NCBI GenBank assembly: GCA_902802305.1
Contig: CADCLG010000002.1
Span: 1-64,000 of the forward strand
Source: an uncultured Spirochaetaceae bacterium
GTDB lineage: Bacteria; Spirochaetota; Spirochaetia; Treponematales; Treponemataceae
Length of the DNA: 64,000 nt
Direction: 5' to 3'
How positions within the stretch are numbered: position 1 is the stretch's first letter; every line of letters starts with the position of its first letter. The notes below the pieces were generated by a model. The model was not told where the DNA came from. It saw only the letters and a list, made by a program, of their open reading frames with translations, and did not search any database. This document shows positions 26,198 through 34,850 of this stretch, piece by piece. The translations under genes and the position numbers were made by a program.

Positions 26198-27685
26198 CTA
26201 GTCCCAACTTCTGCTGCGCTCTACAGCTTTTTGCCAGAGAGCGTAGCCTTTTTTTCTGTCAGAAGAATCCATTGACGGAGTGAAAACACGATTGATTTTC
26301 CAAACATTTTTAATTTCGTCTTTGGACTTCCAGAAGCCGGTTGCTAATCCTGCTAAAAATGCGGCGCCTGTAACTGTAGTTTCGGTGTTTTCCGGGCGGT
26401 AAACAGGAGTATCAAGAATATCAGCCTGGAACTGCATCATCAGATTGCTTACAGAAGCTCCTCCGTCAACTTTAAGAGAAGTAAGCTTTATTCCGGCATC
26501 TTCTTTCATACATTCGATTTCATCCTTTACCTGATAAGCAATTGCTTCCAGTGCGGCACGACAGATATGTGCTTTATTTGCACCGCGGGTCAAGCCAACA
26601 ATCGTTCCTCGTGCATAAGAATCCCAGTAAGGAGCGCCAAGCCCCGTAAAGGCAGGAACTAAAATTACACCATTTGAGTTTTCTACTGATTCAGCAAGAA
26701 TATCACATTCGTGTGCAGATTTTATAATTCCAAGCTCGTCTCTCAACCATTTTATAAGTGCTCCGCCAATAAAGACACTGCCTTCCAGAGCATACTGAAT
26801 CTGTCCGTTCAAACCAAGAGCAATGGTTGTAAGAAGCTTATGTTTAGAATTGATTGGTTTTGCTCCCGTGTTCATAAGGAGGAAGCAGCCTGTTCCATAA
26901 GTAGATTTCATTTCTCCTTCATTAAAACAAGCCTGTCCAAAAAGGGCTGCCTGCTGATCACCAATCAGAGAAGCAATTGGAGCTTCAAAGCCACATACGG
27001 CTTTATCTGTCACAGCATAAATGTAAGAAGAATCTTTTACCTCTGGCAAAATGCATTTTGGAATATCTAGCAGCTGCAAAAGTTCATCATCCCACTGGAG
27101 AGTATGAATATTAAAAAGCATTGTACGGCAAGCATTAGTATAGTCTGTTACATGGACCTTTTTTCCACTTAAACGCCAGGTAAGCCATGTATCAACGGTT
27201 CCTGCAAGGATTTCTCCATTATTTGCACGCTGGCGGACTCCTGGAACATTGTCCAAAATCCATTTGATTTTTGTTCCGGAAAAATATGCATCGGGCAGAA
27301 GACCTGTTTTGGAACGGATTAAATCACCTCTGCCAGTAGAAATAAGCTGGTCAGCAAGATTGGCTGTTCTTCTGCACTGCCAGACAATTGCGTTGTAAAC
27401 GGGTTTGCCTGTATTTTTGTCCCAAAGAATTACAGTTTCACGTTGATTAGTTATTCCTACCGCTTCAATCTGTTCCGGCTTTAATTTTGCCTTCATGATT
27501 GCTTCTTTCATGACAGAAAGCTGGCTTGTAAAAATATCTTCCGGATTATGTTCTACCCAACCCGGATGAGGAAAATGCTGTGGAAACTCTCGCTGAGCAC
27601 ATGCGATTTTTTCTACCTGTTTATTAAAAATTACTGCACGGGAAGAAGTTGTTCCCTGATCTAATGCTAAAATATATTTTTCCAT
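26198..27685 (-). CDS. glpK: Glycerol kinase
   Basis: A 495-residue FGGY-family kinase, the usual GlpK length. [12 protein letters not shown] forms the N-terminal phosphate-binding motif; [45 protein letters not shown] and [20 protein letters not shown] are the FGGY/GlpK signatures. It makes glycerol 3-phosphate for lipid synthesis or catabolism. No glpF or glpD is nearby. The ATG is 6 nt after TATAAT and has no Shine-Dalgarno sequence. Confidence 0.96.
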   Translation of the reverse strand: MEKYILALDQGTTSSRAVIFNKQVEKIACAQREFPQHFPHPGWVEHNPEDIFTSQLSVMKEAIMKAKLKPEQIEAVGITNQRETVILWDKNTGKPVYNAIVWQCRRTANLADQLISTGRGDLIRSKTGLLPDAYFSGTKIKWILDNVPGVRQRANNGEILAGTVDTWLTWRLSGKKVHVTDYTNACRTMLFNIHTLQWDDELLQLLDIPKCILPEVKDSSYIYAVTDKAVCGFEAPIASLIGDQQAALFGQACFNEGEMKSTYGTGCFLLMNTGAKPINSKHKLLTTIALGLNGQIQYALEGSVFIGGALIKWLRDELGIIKSAHECDILAESVENSNGVILVPAFTGLGAPYWDSYARGTIVGLTRGANKAHICRAALEAIAYQVKDEIECMKEDAGIKLTSLKVDGGASVSNLMMQFQADILDTPVYRPENTETTVTGAAFLAGLATGFWKSKDEIKNVWKINRVFTPSMDSSDRKKGYALWQKAVERSRSWD

Positions 27686-27691
27686 AAATAA

Positions 27692-27721
27692 ATTATAAAC
27701 CAGAAAATAAAAATGTGTAAA
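27692..27721 (-). promoter_or_regulatory. Leaderless-type promoter of glpK
   Basis: On the minus strand TTTACA (27716-27721), an 18-bp spacer and TATAAT (27692-27697), then 6 nt to the ATG. Confidence 0.7.
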
Positions 27722-27731
27722 AAAAAGTAAT

Positions 27732-27763
27732 AAAAAGGGGCTGCCTAAAACTTAGACAACCCC
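27732..27763 (-). terminator. Terminator of the small lipoprotein gene
   Basis: A 12-bp stem with two G-U pairs (27752-27763 with 27737-27748) and a 3-nt loop precede TTTTT on the minus strand. It separates the lipoprotein gene from the glpK promoter. Confidence 0.8.
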
Positions 27764-27805
27764 AGAAACTAATGAAAAAATTATTTATGTTGCTATCGGA
27801 TAGTA

Positions 27806-28456
27806 TTATTTTATTTCAATATCTTTGATAAAGATAGGATCTCTTCCACCATAGAACATCTGGATTCCGATGAATTCACCTTCAGGTTTGTAAGCATTGC
27901 CCCAAAGACCTTCATTTGTAGGTAAATCAATAACAGTTTCTGTCCATTCTGTTGTAGACATATTGCCTGTATACATTGCAGATGCATGTTCAGCACCTTC
28001 TGCTGGTGTATCGTTATAAAGTAATGCAATATTCCAAGTCCAGTTGTTGTCAACATCAAGACCTGCTACAGAGAACTTGAATGTTGAAATGCTGCTTGCA
28101 GGAATTGGTTTGTCAAATAACCAAATTGTTCGGATATTTCCATCACCATTAGAATTAACTTTTACACATTTTTTTCCAAGGAATTCAGCTTCTTCTGGTT
28201 CATCACAATAAATGTCAAGCGGAACAGCTTTTGAATAATCTTTATTTGAGATTATAGAAACATTTTTAAGTTTATTTGCTGTTGTACCTTTTGCTGTACC
28301 GATATATTTGTAGTCAAGATGAAGAAGACCATCATCTTCCTGTTCAAACTCAAATCCTTCCGGTGCATCAATACCATCATCTGCTTTTGTAGAAGCACAA
28401 GAAACAATACCAAAAACTAATGCTAAAGAAGCAAGAGCCATTACAATTTTTTTCAT
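27806..28456 (-). CDS. Lipoprotein with a carbohydrate-binding-module-like beta-sandwich
   Basis: A 216-residue product with a signal sequence and lipobox (LVFGIVSCAS, Cys near 20). The mature part reads as one jelly-roll domain: alternating hydrophobic strands, WNIALLYND, TEWTETVIDLPTNEGLWG, and an end IFIKDIEIK typical of CBM4/9/22-like and CIA30-like folds. It resembles in layout, though not in detail, the lipoproteins at 48.5-50.6 kb. AAGGAGG precedes the ATG and its own terminator follows, so it is monocistronic. Glycan binding is an inference. Confidence 0.65.
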   Translation of the reverse strand: MKKIVMALASLALVFGIVSCASTKADDGIDAPEGFEFEQEDDGLLHLDYKYIGTAKGTTANKLKNVSIISNKDYSKAVPLDIYCDEPEEAEFLGKKCVKVNSNGDGNIRTIWLFDKPIPASSISTFKFSVAGLDVDNNWTWNIALLYNDTPAEGAEHASAMYTGNMSTTEWTETVIDLPTNEGLWGNAYKPEGEFIGIQMFYGGRDPIFIKDIEIK

Positions 28457-28573
28457 TCTTTTTTCCTCCTTATGAATGCTTTTTGTATTATCCTAAGTAT
28501 ATCATAGGAGAAATGCCCGATTTATTTTATATGATTGAGTTTTTGTATATCTTTTCTGTAAAAATTAGACTAT

Positions 28574-29176
28574 TTATCTGGAATGATTCAAAATCCCGTC
28601 AATTGCAAGGTTAATTGTTGTGCGGATTTTGGAAATATCTGTCTGATTCAAAATTGCAACTCTAAAGATTGCGGCTTCTACAATTCCGTACAAAAGTTCA
28701 TTAATTTGATGAACATCGGTAACCGCAAACTCTTTGTTTTTTATACCACGGATTATAACTGTACTCATAAGATGGCGTAATTTTACAACACGGCGGCGGA
28801 CTCGTTCGTTTGTATCAACACCGGCTTTTTTAAGCTGAATTAGATAAACTAAAAGAACGCTGAACATATTGATATTCTGCTCGCAGTAACCAACTATAAT
28901 CATCATAACCTTACGGAGAGTTTCTTCGGCTGGAATGCTTTCGTTCGAAACAAGATTTCGGATTTCAATTTCCATTTCGGACAAAAGTTGTTTTAGGGCA
29001 GCTAAAAAAATATCGCGTTTGTTCTTGAAATAAAAATACAGTGTTGTCCTTGTGATTCCGCAACGGTCAGCGATTTTTTGGAAGGTTACATCCTCGTAAC
29101 CGTCTTTTGCAAAAACATCAAGGGATTTTTCGAGAATTTCGCGTCTTCTTTTATCATGCTCAACAACAATTGCCAT
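28574..29176 (-). CDS. TetR/AcrR-family transcriptional regulator
   Basis: A 200-residue protein with an N-terminal TetR helix-turn-helix: RREILEKSLDVFAKDGYEDVTFQKIADRCGITRTTLYFYFKNKRDIFLA. The all-helical C-terminal ligand domain is typical. It starts within the stop codon of the rlmL-like gene (TAATG, 1-nt overlap), so the two are coupled. Target and ligand are unknown. Confidence 0.92.
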   Translation of the reverse strand: MAIVVEHDKRRREILEKSLDVFAKDGYEDVTFQKIADRCGITRTTLYFYFKNKRDIFLAALKQLLSEMEIEIRNLVSNESIPAEETLRKVMMIIVGYCEQNINMFSVLLVYLIQLKKAGVDTNERVRRRVVKLRHLMSTVIIRGIKNKEFAVTDVHQINELLYGIVEAAIFRVAILNQTDISKIRTTINLAIDGILNHSR

Positions 29177-30336
29177 TACTTTCTCCCGTAAATATAAAAA
29201 CTTGTATCAAGATTACCGGCCTTTAATTTTATTGTCTTGTCTGCCTTGTGATTAAAGTTTTCCTGGAAAGACTGATGAGAAGTTATGATTCCCATACTCC
29301 AGCCCGGGAAATCCTGCCAGAGACTATCCATTTTTTTATACAATTTAGCGGCTTCTTCTTCATCTCCAAGTCGTTCACCATAAGGGGGATTACACAATAA
29401 CAGTCCGTTTTCGTAAGGAGCAGCTAAATCTGCAAAATCTGATTGAACAAAATCTGGGCGTGGAAGGTGGGCACTTATTCCAATTGATTTTAAAGCCCGT
29501 CCCGCCATGACACAAGCGTACTCGGCATTCTTCTTTGCCCTCTCAACGGCCCCCCTGTCAACATCCGAACCGGTAATGCGTACTTCAACGTCCGTTCGGA
29601 TTTTAGCGGCTTCTTCATCGCGGATTGTCTGAGCGAGTTTTTCGTTGTAAATTGCAAGGGTTTCGAGCGCAAATCGACGGCCAAAACCAGGGGCTACGTT
29701 AAAGGCATACAAGGTAGCTTCGATTGGAATTGTTCCCGAACCGCAGAAAGGATCGTGAAGTGGAGTTTTTCGTCGCCAGAGCATTTCCTGTAAAAGAACA
29801 GCCGCTGTAGTTTCGCGCAAAGGTGCAATTCCACCATCTACACGGTAACCTCGTTTATGAAGTGGCAGACCAGACAAATCAAGCAAAACTAAAACCTTAT
29901 CTTCGTCAATATAAATGCGGACATCATTCTGGTTTCCGCTTTCGGGCATTGATGACATGTGCCAGGTATCGCAAAGCTTTGAATAGATTGCTTTGTGAAC
30001 TATACCCTGAACCGAATGTTCAGAGTTTAATTTAGATTTGTAAGTTCTTACTTTATCAACGACAATTTTTGAGTCTTTGTATAAAAAATCCTGCCAGGGG
30101 ATTGAGTAGGTTCCGTCAAAAAGCTGATCAAAATCTCTTGCTTCATATTCTGCAAGCTGAAGATAAACGCGGTCGGCAGTTCTGAGACAGAGGTTTGCTT
30201 TAAAAAGAGCTGCTTCATCACCTAAAAAAGTAACTCTGCCAGGCGCATTTGAGGAAAGCTTGTAACCTAAATGTTTAATTTCATTGCCTAAGATTTTTTC
30301 TGCACCCACGGCACAGAGAGCAACAAGTGTATTCAT
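29176..30336 (-). CDS. rlmL: RlmL-like THUMP-domain 23S rRNA guanine-N2 methyltransferase
   Basis: A 386-residue THUMP-methyltransferase: a THUMP region (about 40-160, with SKLNSEHSVQGIVHKAIYSKL) and a Rossmann MTase with HDPFCGSGTIPIEA (SAM binding) and LLLCNPPYGERLGD (the NPPY motif of N2-guanine methylation). It matches the RlmL half of E. coli RlmKL or YpsC-type proteins and should modify 23S rRNA, though the exact site is unproven. Translation starts 6 nt after a -10 box without a Shine-Dalgarno sequence. Confidence 0.85.
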   Translation of the reverse strand: MNTLVALCAVGAEKILGNEIKHLGYKLSSNAPGRVTFLGDEAALFKANLCLRTADRVYLQLAEYEARDFDQLFDGTYSIPWQDFLYKDSKIVVDKVRTYKSKLNSEHSVQGIVHKAIYSKLCDTWHMSSMPESGNQNDVRIYIDEDKVLVLLDLSGLPLHKRGYRVDGGIAPLRETTAAVLLQEMLWRRKTPLHDPFCGSGTIPIEATLYAFNVAPGFGRRFALETLAIYNEKLAQTIRDEEAAKIRTDVEVRITGSDVDRGAVERAKKNAEYACVMAGRALKSIGISAHLPRPDFVQSDFADLAAPYENGLLLCNPPYGERLGDEEEAAKLYKKMDSLWQDFPGWSMGIITSHQSFQENFNHKADKTIKLKAGNLDTSFYIYGRK

Positions 30337-30342
30337 TGGAAC

Positions 30343-30371
30343 AATTTAACATTTTAACAATTATTGTTCAA
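30343..30371 (-). promoter_or_regulatory. Leaderless-type promoter of the rlmL-like gene
   Basis: On the minus strand TTGAAC (30366-30371), a 17-bp spacer and TAAATT (30343-30348), then 6 nt to the ATG. Confidence 0.6.
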
Positions 30372-30393
30372 TTGTGAGAATAATTGTGAGAAT
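30370..30393. repeat. Two tandem copies of a 12-bp AT-rich unit
   Basis: AATTGTGAGAAT occurs at 30370-30381 and 30382-30393, followed by a partial third copy (AATT). It lies just upstream of the rlmL -35 box and right after the stop of the lipoprotein gene. It could be a regulator site or simple slippage. Confidence 0.6.
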
Positions 30394-30395
30394 AA

Positions 30396-31277
30396 TTACA
30401 AGGATGACGAAAAATCATAGCCTTGGGCGCCGTATTTAACTTCGATAACAATCTTATTATCTGGAAATCTTCTCTCATTTGTGTCATAAACAGGAATTGA
30501 ACTGAGCGCTGTCCAAATAACGCGCTGAAGATTGCCGTCTTCAATTTCTTCATACTGACCTACAAGGCCTTTGATTTCCAAATCTGTATTAAAAAATGTT
30601 GAAGGAAGGATTTCTAAAAGGTGAATTTCATTGCCATCATGAATTGGAGATTCATTTTCAGTATCTGAAACAAACGAAATTGCCTGTGTTCCAGCAGAAC
30701 AGGAGAAAATTAATGCAGGCTTAAATTTGTCATCAAAATTATCTATTGCAGAAGGAGTAATAATTGTCCCGCTGATTACGAGTTTTTTATCATTTGCATT
30801 GTATACTAATTTTGTATTTGATTTAGGAAGATATCTCAATGTATCGCTGTCGTTACCGGCAATTCCATTTCTAGGCGTAATTCCCGTTGTCCAGTTTGAA
30901 AGAGTATAACCCTCATTTTTATCATAGAGGCGGACATAATAACGGTAAGTATTGTTTTTTAAAACATAATTATCTTCATATACAAAAGTAGTATTATTAC
31001 CAACAGGAAAAACAAGGCCTATATTTTCTATAGGACGCGTATAATCTGCTTCGGTCAGGGAGCCAGTAATATCCTGTCGATAAATATTTACATATTCTAT
31101 ATCCTGAATTGAGTTTTTAAGAGAGACAATAATTCCTTGTGTTTCAGATTTTTTTATGTCGGGACAGGTTATTTTAGAACTTTCGGTAATTTCAACCAGC
31201 TGACAGGTAGAGAAAGCGAAAAAACATCCTAAAACAAAAATGCTATATTTAATCGACCGTTTAATTGTGTTTTTCAT
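30396..31277 (-). CDS. Putative lipoprotein, unknown
   Basis: A 293-residue product with a signal sequence ending in a probable but atypical lipobox (FAFSTC, Cys near 26). The mature region has beta-rich segments that look like fibronectin-type or Ig-like units (YRYYVRLYDKNEGYTLSNWTTG is typical of an FN3-like strand pattern). No catalytic motif. AAGGA is 7 nt before the ATG. It is divergent from the binding-protein gene at 31383. Confidence 0.65.
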   Translation of the reverse strand: MKNTIKRSIKYSIFVLGCFFAFSTCQLVEITESSKITCPDIKKSETQGIIVSLKNSIQDIEYVNIYRQDITGSLTEADYTRPIENIGLVFPVGNNTTFVYEDNYVLKNNTYRYYVRLYDKNEGYTLSNWTTGITPRNGIAGNDSDTLRYLPKSNTKLVYNANDKKLVISGTIITPSAIDNFDDKFKPALIFSCSAGTQAISFVSDTENESPIHDGNEIHLLEILPSTFFNTDLEIKGLVGQYEEIEDGNLQRVIWTALSSIPVYDTNERRFPDNKIVIEVKYGAQGYDFSSSL

Positions 31278-31382
31278 AGTATTATCCTTTTTTTATCATC
31301 GGTTTATATAAGAAAAAACTTTACAATTCCCAATTTACACCACGTCAAAAAATCTGTATATTTTCTTTTGGAGGTTATTTTT

Positions 31383-32537
31383 ATGAAAAAATCTTTAAGT
31401 GTTGTTGCTGCATTGGTTTTGACAGTTTTTGCGCTCACATCTTGCAGTTCAAAGAAAGCTGCAACAATTAAAATTGGTTCAATTGGACCTTTGTCTGGTG
31501 CTGTTGCAGTTTATGGTGTAGAAGCAAGAGATGGTGCTCAGCTTGCTGTTGATGAAATTAATGCCGCTGGTGGTATTAATGGCAAATTAATTGAACTTAT
31601 TACTGAAGATGATGAAGGCGATCCTGCAAAAACAGTATCTGCATTCAAAAAATTGACAGTTCAGGATAAATGTAAGATTATCGTTGGTTCATTAACTTCT
31701 GGTTGTACAAAAGCTATCACAGAACAGTCTCAGGCTATGAAAGTTATTCAGATGGCTCCAGCTGCAACTGCTGAAAATATCACAATTGATGACAGTGGAA
31801 AAACAAATCCTTATGTTTTCCGTGCTTGTTTTATTGACCCATTCCAGGGTACAGTTGGTGGAAAGTTCTCTGCTGAAACTTTAAGAGCAAAGAATGCTGC
31901 TATTCTTTATGATATTGGAAACGACTATTCAGTTGGTCTTACAGAAAACTTTGAAAAAGAGTTCACCCGTCTTGGTGGAAAAGTTGTAGCAAAAGAATCT
32001 TATTCAACTGGTGAAAAAGACTTCAATGCTCAGATTACAAAGATTAAGAATCAGAATCCTGATGTAGTTTATCTTCCTGATTATTATGCAACTGTTGCTT
32101 TAATTGCAAAACAGCTCAGAGCACAGGGAATTACAGTTCCTTTTGTTGGTGCTGACGGTTGGGATGGTCTTACAGAAAATGCAGGCGATGAAGTTTTGAA
32201 CGGTTTCTATTCAAATCACTATGCTGCTGACTCTACTGATGCTGCTGTAGTAAAATATGTTACAAACTTTAAGAACAAGTATAACCGTGAACCAACTTCT
32301 TTTGCTGCTCTTGGATATGATTCTGTTTACATGTTGAAGGATGCTATTGTAAAAGCAGGTGGTGATTCTGATATCGCAGCTGTTCGCAAGGCTCTTGAAG
32401 AAAATGAAGGTGACTATGTAACTGGCCATCTTACTTTCGATGCTAAACACAATCCAATTAAATCTGCTGTAATGCTCGAAATGGTTAGAAAAGGCGGAAA
32501 ACTTGCTACCGCTTATAAAACAACTGTAAATCCGTAA
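31383..32537 (+). CDS. Branched-chain-amino-acid-type ABC binding lipoprotein (LivK family)
   Basis: A 384-residue lipoprotein (signal MKKSLSVVAALVLTVFALTSC). IKIGSIGPLSGAVAVYGVEARDGAQLAVDEINAAGG is the classical LivJ/LivK start, and the two-lobed periplasmic binding fold follows. The ATG at 31383 is preceded by GGAGG; an upstream in-frame TTG is inside that site and rejected. No permease or ATPase genes are adjacent, and a strong terminator follows, so it is an orphan binding protein that must pair with a distant transporter. Ligand is probably an amino acid. Confidence 0.9.
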   Translation: MKKSLSVVAALVLTVFALTSCSSKKAATIKIGSIGPLSGAVAVYGVEARDGAQLAVDEINAAGGINGKLIELITEDDEGDPAKTVSAFKKLTVQDKCKIIVGSLTSGCTKAITEQSQAMKVIQMAPAATAENITIDDSGKTNPYVFRACFIDPFQGTVGGKFSAETLRAKNAAILYDIGNDYSVGLTENFEKEFTRLGGKVVAKESYSTGEKDFNAQITKIKNQNPDVVYLPDYYATVALIAKQLRAQGITVPFVGADGWDGLTENAGDEVLNGFYSNHYAADSTDAAVVKYVTNFKNKYNREPTSFAALGYDSVYMLKDAIVKAGGDSDIAAVRKALEENEGDYVTGHLTFDAKHNPIKSAVMLEMVRKGGKLATAYKTTVNP

Positions 32538-32553
32538 TTAGAAAAGAAATACG

Positions 32554-32589
32554 AGTTGGGTGAAAAAATCACCCAACTTTTTTTTTTTT
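32554..32589 (+). terminator. Strong Rho-independent terminator after the binding-protein gene
   Basis: A 10-bp perfect stem (32554-32563 with 32569-32578) and a 5-A loop precede twelve T. It lies between convergent genes and may act weakly on the lgt strand too. Confidence 0.95.
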
Positions 32590-32614
32590 AAATTAGGGTT
32601 CGTGAGCCCGTGAA

Positions 32615-33583
32615 TTATTTTTTATTCTGTTTTTTTGCTTTTACTGCCAGAATACTTGCTACCGTTATTGAGCCAACAATCATTAAAAAACACAAAATCT
32701 GACCGGTTGAAAAATTAAGAAGCGAAACGTTTTCGTAGACATTGGCAGTTTTATCACCAATTCTAAAGCCTAAATCTGCATCTGGTTCGCGGAAATATTC
32801 AATAAAAAAGCGTACAAAACCATAACCGCCGGTGTAAATGCAGGCTAACATTCCGTCAAACTTTTTGTGCTTGCGACAGAACCAGATTACAAGCCACAAA
32901 ACTAATCCTTCAAAGAATGACTCGTACAACTGACTTGGGTGGCGGGGAAGATTTACCATTCTTATTGATGAAATGTCCATTCCAATTTTTTCTGCAAAAG
33001 CCTGAACCCATGGCAGGGATGAAGAAAACTTTTCTGCACCTGGAAAAACAATTCCCCATGGCATACTTGTAATTCTTCCGTAGAGTTCGCCGTTCATAAA
33101 GTTGCCGATTCTTCCAAAAATGTATCCCAGCGGAATTGCACAAACCATTGCATCTATCCATTTAGCAGGTGACTGTTTGTGTCTTTTGCACCAGATAATC
33201 ATTCCCAGTAATCCACCGATAAAGCCACCGTGATATGACATGCCGGTAAATCCGGTAAAGTGTCCGTTTTGGAAAGGCCAGAAAATAAGCCAGGGTTTTC
33301 GCCAGTAGGTTCCGCTTGTATCGTAAATAAGGGTTGAACCAACACGAGCGCCAATCAAAAGCCATAAAATGCCTGTTGCTAAAAAGCCGAACAAGTCATC
33401 TTCGGTGATTTTGTAATTATCTGAATCAAGGGCACCTTCGTTTGCAACTTTACGCAAAATAAAATATGCAATTCCAAAGGCTACGGCGTACATAAGGCCG
33501 TACCAGCGCAAAAGTCCTAAAAACTTTACGCCTGGAAAAATCTCCGGGTGAATCCAGGACGGATAGTTAATATATAAAAACAT
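32615..33583 (-). CDS. lgt: Prolipoprotein diacylglyceryl transferase
   Basis: At 322 residues with seven or so membrane helices, it shows MSYHGGFIGG (catalytic His-Gly-Gly), GRIGNFMNGELYGRIT (the essential Arg/Asn/Glu region) and HPSQLYE. Lgt adds diacylglycerol to lipobox cysteines, which serves the many lipoproteins here. The start at 33583 has AAGGAG 7 nt upstream; the frame extends 18 codons further but without support. It lies downstream of the FlhG-like gene on the same strand. Confidence 0.95.
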   Translation of the reverse strand: MFLYINYPSWIHPEIFPGVKFLGLLRWYGLMYAVAFGIAYFILRKVANEGALDSDNYKITEDDLFGFLATGILWLLIGARVGSTLIYDTSGTYWRKPWLIFWPFQNGHFTGFTGMSYHGGFIGGLLGMIIWCKRHKQSPAKWIDAMVCAIPLGYIFGRIGNFMNGELYGRITSMPWGIVFPGAEKFSSSLPWVQAFAEKIGMDISSIRMVNLPRHPSQLYESFFEGLVLWLVIWFCRKHKKFDGMLACIYTGGYGFVRFFIEYFREPDADLGFRIGDKTANVYENVSLLNFSTGQILCFLMIVGSITVASILAVKAKKQNKK

Positions 33584-33651
33584 TTTTTTCTCCTTAGTAT
33601 CAATTTGCAGTTTGTTTTGCAAACTGCAAAAAAGCAATGTTCAGCTGCTTA

Positions 33652-34800
33652 TCAAACTTTGAAGCCCATTGCGGCGGCTTTAATAATTTTTGCCTTAAGA
33701 AGCTGGTTTTCCTTTTTGAGTTGAACCAGTTCATACTGCTGGGTTTTAATCATTTCGGCAAGTTCGCCAATGGAAAGTTCACCGCCAGCAACTAAATCAT
33801 CAATTCCGGAAAGCTTGAAATCGTAATCGTTATTGGCTTCTTCTTCGGCAGAGATAAAGGTATCGTTATTAAAATATTCCGGATTAAAGTCTTCATCAAA
33901 AGTGCGTGGCGGAGTTTCTATAACTTTGTCTGCAATTCTGTAAACGGCCTGTCCAAGAACTGACTGTGGTTTGTAAACAACCAGAGGCAACTGGGAGGCA
34001 AGGGCCTTATCCTGAAGCATATCGCGGTACATAATTCCAAGGAAATCTACTTCAAGACCAAGGTACTGGTTGCAGGAAGTTTTGATTCGCTGGGCTTTGT
34101 TGGCATCGTTTGGATTTTCAATCATATTCATTACAAGGCGAGGTCTGAATTGCTGCATTCTTGTAATAAAAAGATGGGTGTTTTCGCGGTCAACACGTCC
34201 CAGAGCTTGAACCAGCTGAGGAATGTAAAGTTTTTGCATGGAAGCAGAGTTCTTTTTTAGATTATCTAGAAGCTCGCGGCCAGGTGTATTCTTTTTATAT
34301 GTTGTGTAAAGCAGGCGGAAAACGGCATTTTTTAAGAAAAGATATCCGTTCAGGGTTGCTGTAACTGCCGGTGCGGAAACAATAATTCCCTGAGGCGAAA
34401 GCAGGAACATATCAAGAATAAACTGATGGGTTCCTGCTCCAAGGTCAAGAATAAGATAATCCGTATCAATATTTTTAAGGTTACGTATGAGTTTTATTTT
34501 CTGGGCATGCTTGAGAGAGGTCAAATCAGGAATCTGACTGTCGCCGGCTATAAAACTTACGTTCTTATAATCAGTTGGCTGAATGATGTCTTTAAATTGT
34601 GTTTTTTCGGTGAACCAGGAACCCAGACTTGCTGAACCAGGATGTTGTCCTATAACAAGATGAAGGTTTGAAGCTCCCAAATCCAAATCAACTAATACTA
34701 CCCGTTTGCCCTGCTGTCCAAGGGCGATTGCTAAGTTTGCAGAAAGAAGGCTCTTTCCAACTCCGCCTTTTCCGCTTGCTACTGGAATTATCTGTGCCAT
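33652..34800 (-). CDS. FlhG/MinD-like P-loop ATPase
   Basis: A 382-residue MinD/ParA-superfamily ATPase with the deviant Walker A SGKGGVGKS (9-17), VLVDLDLGASN and LILDLGAGTHQFILD, which is typical of the FlhG/YlxH subgroup. A C-terminal segment (about 300-380) is acidic then coiled-coil-like (YELVQLKKENQLLKAKII). FlhG-type proteins set flagellar number or placement; no flagellar genes are near, so a different polar or division role is possible. The ATG is 7 nt after TATAAT and lacks a Shine-Dalgarno sequence. Confidence 0.82.
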   Translation of the reverse strand: MAQIIPVASGKGGVGKSLLSANLAIALGQQGKRVVLVDLDLGASNLHLVIGQHPGSASLGSWFTEKTQFKDIIQPTDYKNVSFIAGDSQIPDLTSLKHAQKIKLIRNLKNIDTDYLILDLGAGTHQFILDMFLLSPQGIIVSAPAVTATLNGYLFLKNAVFRLLYTTYKKNTPGRELLDNLKKNSASMQKLYIPQLVQALGRVDRENTHLFITRMQQFRPRLVMNMIENPNDANKAQRIKTSCNQYLGLEVDFLGIMYRDMLQDKALASQLPLVVYKPQSVLGQAVYRIADKVIETPPRTFDEDFNPEYFNNDTFISAEEEANNDYDFKLSGIDDLVAGGELSIGELAEMIKTQQYELVQLKKENQLLKAKIIKAAAMGFKV

Positions 34801-34807
34801 AAGTTTA

Positions 34808-34836
34808 ATTATACAATCAATAGTAGATTTTTTAAA
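34808..34836 (-). promoter_or_regulatory. Leaderless-type promoter of the FlhG-like gene
   Basis: On the minus strand TTTAAA (34831-34836), a 17-bp spacer and TATAAT (34808-34813), then 7 nt to the ATG. Confidence 0.7.
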
Positions 34837-34850
34837 GGGAGTGAAGTAAA